9,275 nucleotides of DNA from DTU049 sp033809015 (GTDB lineage: Bacteria; Bacteroidota; Bacteroidia; Bacteroidales; DTU049), in assembly GCA_033809015.1 (NCBI GenBank), contig JAPXMM010000102.1:1-9275 (forward strand). Reading direction: 5' to 3'. The notes below the pieces were generated by a model. The model did no database searches. It saw only the letters and a list, made by a program, of their open reading frames with translations, and was not told the origin of the DNA. The translations under genes and the position numbers were made by a program. The first letter of the stretch is position 1, and each line of letters starts with the position of its first letter. Of the stretch, positions 7,038-9,275 are shown piece after piece.

Positions 7038-8474
7038 CTATAGCTCCATATCGTTACTCATACTATGACTCTGCTCAATTGTTTTATCTATTTTCCTTTT
7101 ATGCTTCTTAATTACTCCAATAACTGATTCCTTTTTCTCTGTTTTATCCCTACCAAGATACTCATTCATATTAACTTTCAGATGCTGCAATTCATCATAC
7201 TGTTTTAATAATGAATTATGTTTCTTGATTATCTCCTCTTGTTTAGCTTGCAATTCTTTAGAATGCTCGTTTAATTTCCTAAAAAGATTTTTACCTGATT
7301 TTTTCTTCAATCCTTCTAATACAGTATCTTTCAAATGCGGAAATTGCTTAAGAAAAATATCTATTTCCTCATAGGATTTCTGATAGGCTTCTATATCTTT
7401 TCGGTTCATCATCATATAAATTTTATCATTCGGATTTTTGCGATACCCCTCATAATGTTCTCTTTTGCTGATACAGATTTGAATATGCTTTACTACTTCT
7501 TTTATCCTCTTTTGTTCCCATGATAGTTTATCAAATTCTCGCTTTAATTCATTTTTTTGAAATGATATTTTTTGGATTCCTTTTTCCAATGCTTCCATAG
7601 AGTTAAAGCCTTTATCTCTTATTTTTAATAGAATTTTGGATGCTACTTGCATATTGGTATGAACTACCCAATCCTGATTTCCATATTTGGTTTTGTCTAC
7701 AAGCTCTCCTATTTCTTTGTCTTTATTTCGAATTCTTTCTTTGATTTTTTCTTCTGTGTAATTAGTCCCTATGGTTTTCGCTCTGGTAAATCTCTGCTGA
7801 TTTTTCTGTTTGAAAGCAATATGCTTTCCAAACTTAATTTCATATCCATATTGTTCCATTATTTTAATAAAATGTTCCCAGTTTATTGCTTTTTGGATTA
7901 CTCTATCCATATCAAACTGAAGCCTTGACTTATAGCTATTTCCTTTTTTGTCCTCATTCCAGTCATACCAATTCACAAATTTTCTTCGCTTAATCTCGTT
8001 GATTTCTTTTTGTGTTTCTTGGTCAATGACAGATAAATTATGCTCCTTGCAAAGTCTGTCGCTTTGATTTCTGATGTTCATATAGGAGCCGTAATAGGAG
8101 TAGTACACCTTCCCCTCATCCACATCTATGGAATTAAAGATGATGTGATTATGAATATGATCTTTGTCGATATGCGTCGCTAAAACATACTCATATTTCC
8201 CGCCTAAAATCTTTTCACAGAGTTCAATTCCAACTTGATGTGCTTCTTCAAAGCTTACTTCTTCCGGAACAAAAGATTGAATCAAATGATGTGCTAATAT
8301 CTTTGTTCTTGAATTAAATTGTTTTTTAGTAAGTTCAAATTCTTTATAAGCATTTTCTCTACTACACAGGTGCGTTGTAACATAGATTTCATCATCGGTT
8401 TTATCGCCGTTACAGATATAGTCTATTGCCTTTTTTAGTGTTGTTTTAATCGGATGTATTTTTGTAACTGCCAT
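7038..8474 (-). CDS. MOBP-type relaxase (relaxase/mobilization nuclease)
   Basis: The 478-residue protein has the full N-terminal relaxase domain. Motif I is AIDYICNGDKT, with Tyr19 the likely nicking tyrosine. The metal-binding histidine triad lies in HIDKDHIHNHIIFNS, with His101, His106, His108 and His110. The length and the opening MAVTKIHPIK fit relaxases of Firmicutes integrative and mobilizable elements. The C-terminal half (from about residue 300) is Lys/Glu-rich and looks like coiled coil, without a primase or helicase motif. The enzyme would nick one strand at oriT, stay covalently bound to it and pilot it into a transfer channel supplied by another element. Its ATG shares one base with the mobC stop (TAATG), so translation is coupled, with GAGG upstream. 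The frame is intact. It probably lacks a working partner because mobC is truncated. Confidence 0.93.
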   Translation of the reverse strand: MAVTKIHPIKTTLKKAIDYICNGDKTDDEIYVTTHLCSRENAYKEFELTKKQFNSRTKILAHHLIQSFVPEEVSFEEAHQVGIELCEKILGGKYEYVLATHIDKDHIHNHIIFNSIDVDEGKVYYSYYGSYMNIRNQSDRLCKEHNLSVIDQETQKEINEIKRRKFVNWYDWNEDKKGNSYKSRLQFDMDRVIQKAINWEHFIKIMEQYGYEIKFGKHIAFKQKNQQRFTRAKTIGTNYTEEKIKERIRNKDKEIGELVDKTKYGNQDWVVHTNMQVASKILLKIRDKGFNSMEALEKGIQKISFQKNELKREFDKLSWEQKRIKEVVKHIQICISKREHYEGYRKNPNDKIYMMMNRKDIEAYQKSYEEIDIFLKQFPHLKDTVLEGLKKKSGKNLFRKLNEHSKELQAKQEEIIKKHNSLLKQYDELQHLKVNMNEYLGRDKTEKKESVIGVIKKHKRKIDKTIEQSHSMSNDMEL

Positions 8475-8824
8475 TATCCGATTACCTCATTGATGATATA
8501 GTCGGAAACTTTTTCTCTAAATTCCGCAAGAAATGACAACTCCAGTTCTAATCCGGAATGGATTAATTCAATATCTTTTTTGTATATAATCCCTGTACTA
8601 TTTACCGCTTTTGCTATCTGATTTAGGTTAGCTGAATTTCTACTTACAATAGAAGTTAATTCTCTTATTTCTTTTCTAAATTCTCCGGATATATCAATGC
8701 TGATAATCCTGTTCTTGAAAATACTATCTCGATAAAATTCTCTCTTATTCTTAAAATTGGTCAACGCAAATCTTCGATTTAACTCATTCATATCATTATA
8801 CTTTTTTTCAGTTGGTTCATTAAC
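8474..8824 (-). pseudogene. mobC: mobC relaxosome accessory protein, 5'-truncated
   Basis: About 115 residues can be read from VNEPTEKKYND to a TAA stop that overlaps the relaxase start. The segment FKNKREFYRDSIFKNRIISID, followed by SGEFRKEIRELTSIVSR and NSANLNQIAKAVNSTG (the NINQIAK-type signature), is the usual MobC pattern: a ribbon-helix-helix region followed by a helical tail. Members start with a basic N-terminal strand that is missing here. Upstream of about 8820 the frame runs into the antisense of a DUF2513 gene. The only near start is ATG at 8789-8791, which would drop the DNA-binding strand and has no clear ribosome site; a longer frame back to 9109 is accidental read-through of a terminator and antisense sequence. 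MobC normally binds oriT and helps the relaxase. I infer that it is non-functional or impaired. Confidence 0.75.
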
Positions 8825-8987
8825 TTGGGAAGGACATGATTTTTTAGATAAAATTAGAGAAGATACTACATGGAATAATGTCAAGAAGATAATTAAAGAT
8901 AAAGCTCTGCCGTTTACATTAGAAGTTGCTAAAACAATCGCCACAGATTTGTTGGCAGTTTCGATGAAAGCAGCATTAAACTTATAA
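8817..8987 (+). pseudogene. 3' remnant of a DUF2513 gene
   Basis: On the + strand, 56 codons from SLTWEGHDFLDKIRED to a TAA at 8985-8987 match what I know of the C-terminal end of DUF2513 proteins: the LTWEGH(D/E)FLD signature followed by an amphipathic helical tail. The first half or more of the gene is missing; upstream of about 8817 the frame enters antisense mobC. DUF2513 genes of unknown function are common in phages and integrative elements of Gram-positive bacteria, often near an end. The stub keeps its own terminator (9001-9036). Together with the truncated mobC it marks a deletion or recombination junction. No start codon or ribosome site belongs to it. Confidence 0.7.
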
Positions 8988-9000
8988 ATGATAAAAAACA

Positions 9001-9036
9001 AAAAAGCAACTAGGATTTTTCTATTAGTTGCTTTTT
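9001..9036. terminator. Bidirectional Rho-independent terminator
   Basis: AAAAAGCAACTA (9001-9012) pairs perfectly with TAGTTGCTTTTT (9025-9036) around a 12-nt loop, giving a 12-bp stem whose flanking A and T tracts serve either direction. It lies 14 bp after the DUF2513 stop. It would also stop transcription arriving leftward from guaA, so mobC and the relaxase would need a promoter within 8790-9000. Confidence 0.8.
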
Positions 9037-9079
9037 GTATTCCTTGAAAATTATTCTTCAGGTGACCAATTTCTAAAAT

Positions 9080-9101
9080 TTGCAAGCATTTCGCAAGCAC
9101 A
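9080..9101 (+). repeat. Right copy of the 22-bp direct repeat
   Basis: Two 11-bp units, TTGCAAGCATT and TCGCAAGCACA, lie in tandem. The copy matches 219-240 at 20 of 22 positions in the same orientation; the mismatches are at repeat positions 11 and 13. It sits 46 bp from the guaA stop, inside what should be the island end. Arm-type recombinase sites are the best guess. Confidence 0.6.
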
Positions 9102-9125
9102 CCAATCACAAAATGGCTATTTATA

Positions 9126-9145
9126 AGGCTTTAGAGCCTGTTTTT
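9126..9145 (+). terminator. Small hairpin with T-run between the island end and guaA (weak)
   Basis: AGGCT and AGCCT form a 5-bp stem around TTAG, followed by G and five T on the + strand. It could stop + strand transcription before it enters guaA in antisense. The same hairpin read leftward from guaA has no good T-run. The stem is short, so this is tentative. Confidence 0.35.
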
Positions 9146-9147
9146 AA

Positions 9148-9275
9148 CTACTCCCACTCAATCGTTGCCGGTGGTTTACCCGTGATATCATAACAGACTC
9201 TATTCACATGCTCTACTTCATTCACAATGCGATTTGAAATTTTGCGTAAGATATCCCAGGGGATTTCAACATAAT
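9148..9275 (-). CDS. guaA: GMP synthase (glutamine-hydrolysing), C-terminal end (partial)
   Basis: The last 41 codons are present, starting YVEIPWDILRKISNRIVNE and ending KPPATIEWE before a TAG at 9148-9150. This is the highly conserved dimerization-domain tail of GuaA, which amidates XMP to GMP in purine synthesis; the TIEWE terminus is diagnostic. The rest lies beyond the right edge. The reading frame and stop are intact, so an insertion next to it has not damaged the enzyme. The 3' end of guaA is a known attachment site for integrative elements in Firmicutes, and the phased repeats 46 bp away agree. Codons here (CTC, CGC, CCG, ACG) are less AT-biased than in the cargo, consistent with a core gene. 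Confidence 0.95.
   Translation of the reverse strand, partial: YVEIPWDILRKISNRIVNEVEHVNRVCYDITGKPPATIEWE

Larger units (their letters stand above)
219..9101. mobile_element. Decayed mobilizable genomic island beside guaA (provisional limits)
   Basis: The limits given are the two 22-bp direct repeats. Inside are a MOBP-type relaxase, a broken mobC, a DUF2513 stub, a type IIS restriction-modification pair and a PHP-ATPase module. Outside on the right is the guaA 3' end, a known integration hot spot for islands in Gram-positive bacteria. No integrase, resolvase, coupling protein or type IV secretion gene is present, so this would be at most a mobilizable element needing help in trans, and the mobC damage suggests a fossil. 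No duplicate of the guaA tail is visible at the left, so the true left boundary could lie beyond the window. The element type is well supported by the relaxase; the ends are not. Confidence 0.5.

Noticed and set aside
8795..8800. TATAAT on the minus strand near the truncated mobC start
   Set aside because: It is explained by the Tyr-Asn codons of mobC. The -35 position carries only TTAATG at 17 bp, and a start from it would leave almost no leader before the ATG at 8789-8791.
8474..9109. A 211-residue ORF on the minus strand covering mobC plus about 96 extra N-terminal residues
   Set aside because: The extra part is antisense to the DUF2513 stub and passes through a 12-bp terminator stem and the 22-bp repeat. 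It has a hydrophobic, family-unlike sequence and begins next to the guaA end. Only the C-terminal part from about 8824 is MobC.

Overview
The window is low-GC, AT-rich DNA typical of a Clostridia-like Bacillota. Purine-rich AAGGAGG-type ribosome sites, the protein families present and the guaA tail all fit this, but genus cannot be named from the sequence. It looks like a small decayed mobilizable island carrying anti-phage cargo, lodged next to the 3' end of guaA.

Layout from left to right: the 3' end of a + strand gene (ends at 122); a copy of a 22-bp repeat (219-240); a minus-strand cargo block consisting of a small acidic protein (249-557), a PHP-phosphoesterase/ABC-type ATPase fusion (545-2680), an AlwI-type restriction endonuclease (2739-4721) and a fused double adenine methyltransferase with an N-terminal helix-turn-helix (4722-6890); a promoter, a palindrome and a strong terminator (6931-7030); a MOBP-type relaxase (7038-8474); a 5'-truncated mobC (8474 to about 8824) joined head-on to the 3' stub of a DUF2513 gene (about 8817-8987, + strand); a terminator hairpin (9001-9036); a second copy of the 22-bp repeat (9080-9101); and the last 41 codons of guaA (9148-9275).

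The cargo reads right to left from one recognisable extended -10 promoter at 6931-6959. The methyltransferase is made first. The endonuclease start codon directly abuts the methyltransferase stop (TAAATG). The PHP-ATPase follows after a 58-bp gap, and the small gene overlaps it by 13 bp. This fits a type IIS restriction-modification system, with one methyltransferase domain per strand of an asymmetric site, followed by a candidate second defence module (PHP-ATPase plus small partner) whose activity is not established.

The mobilization part is damaged. No integrase is visible, mobC has lost its start and first strand, and the region where an oriT would usually lie has been replaced by the DUF2513 stub. 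The element is therefore probably immobile, or dependent on functions outside the window.
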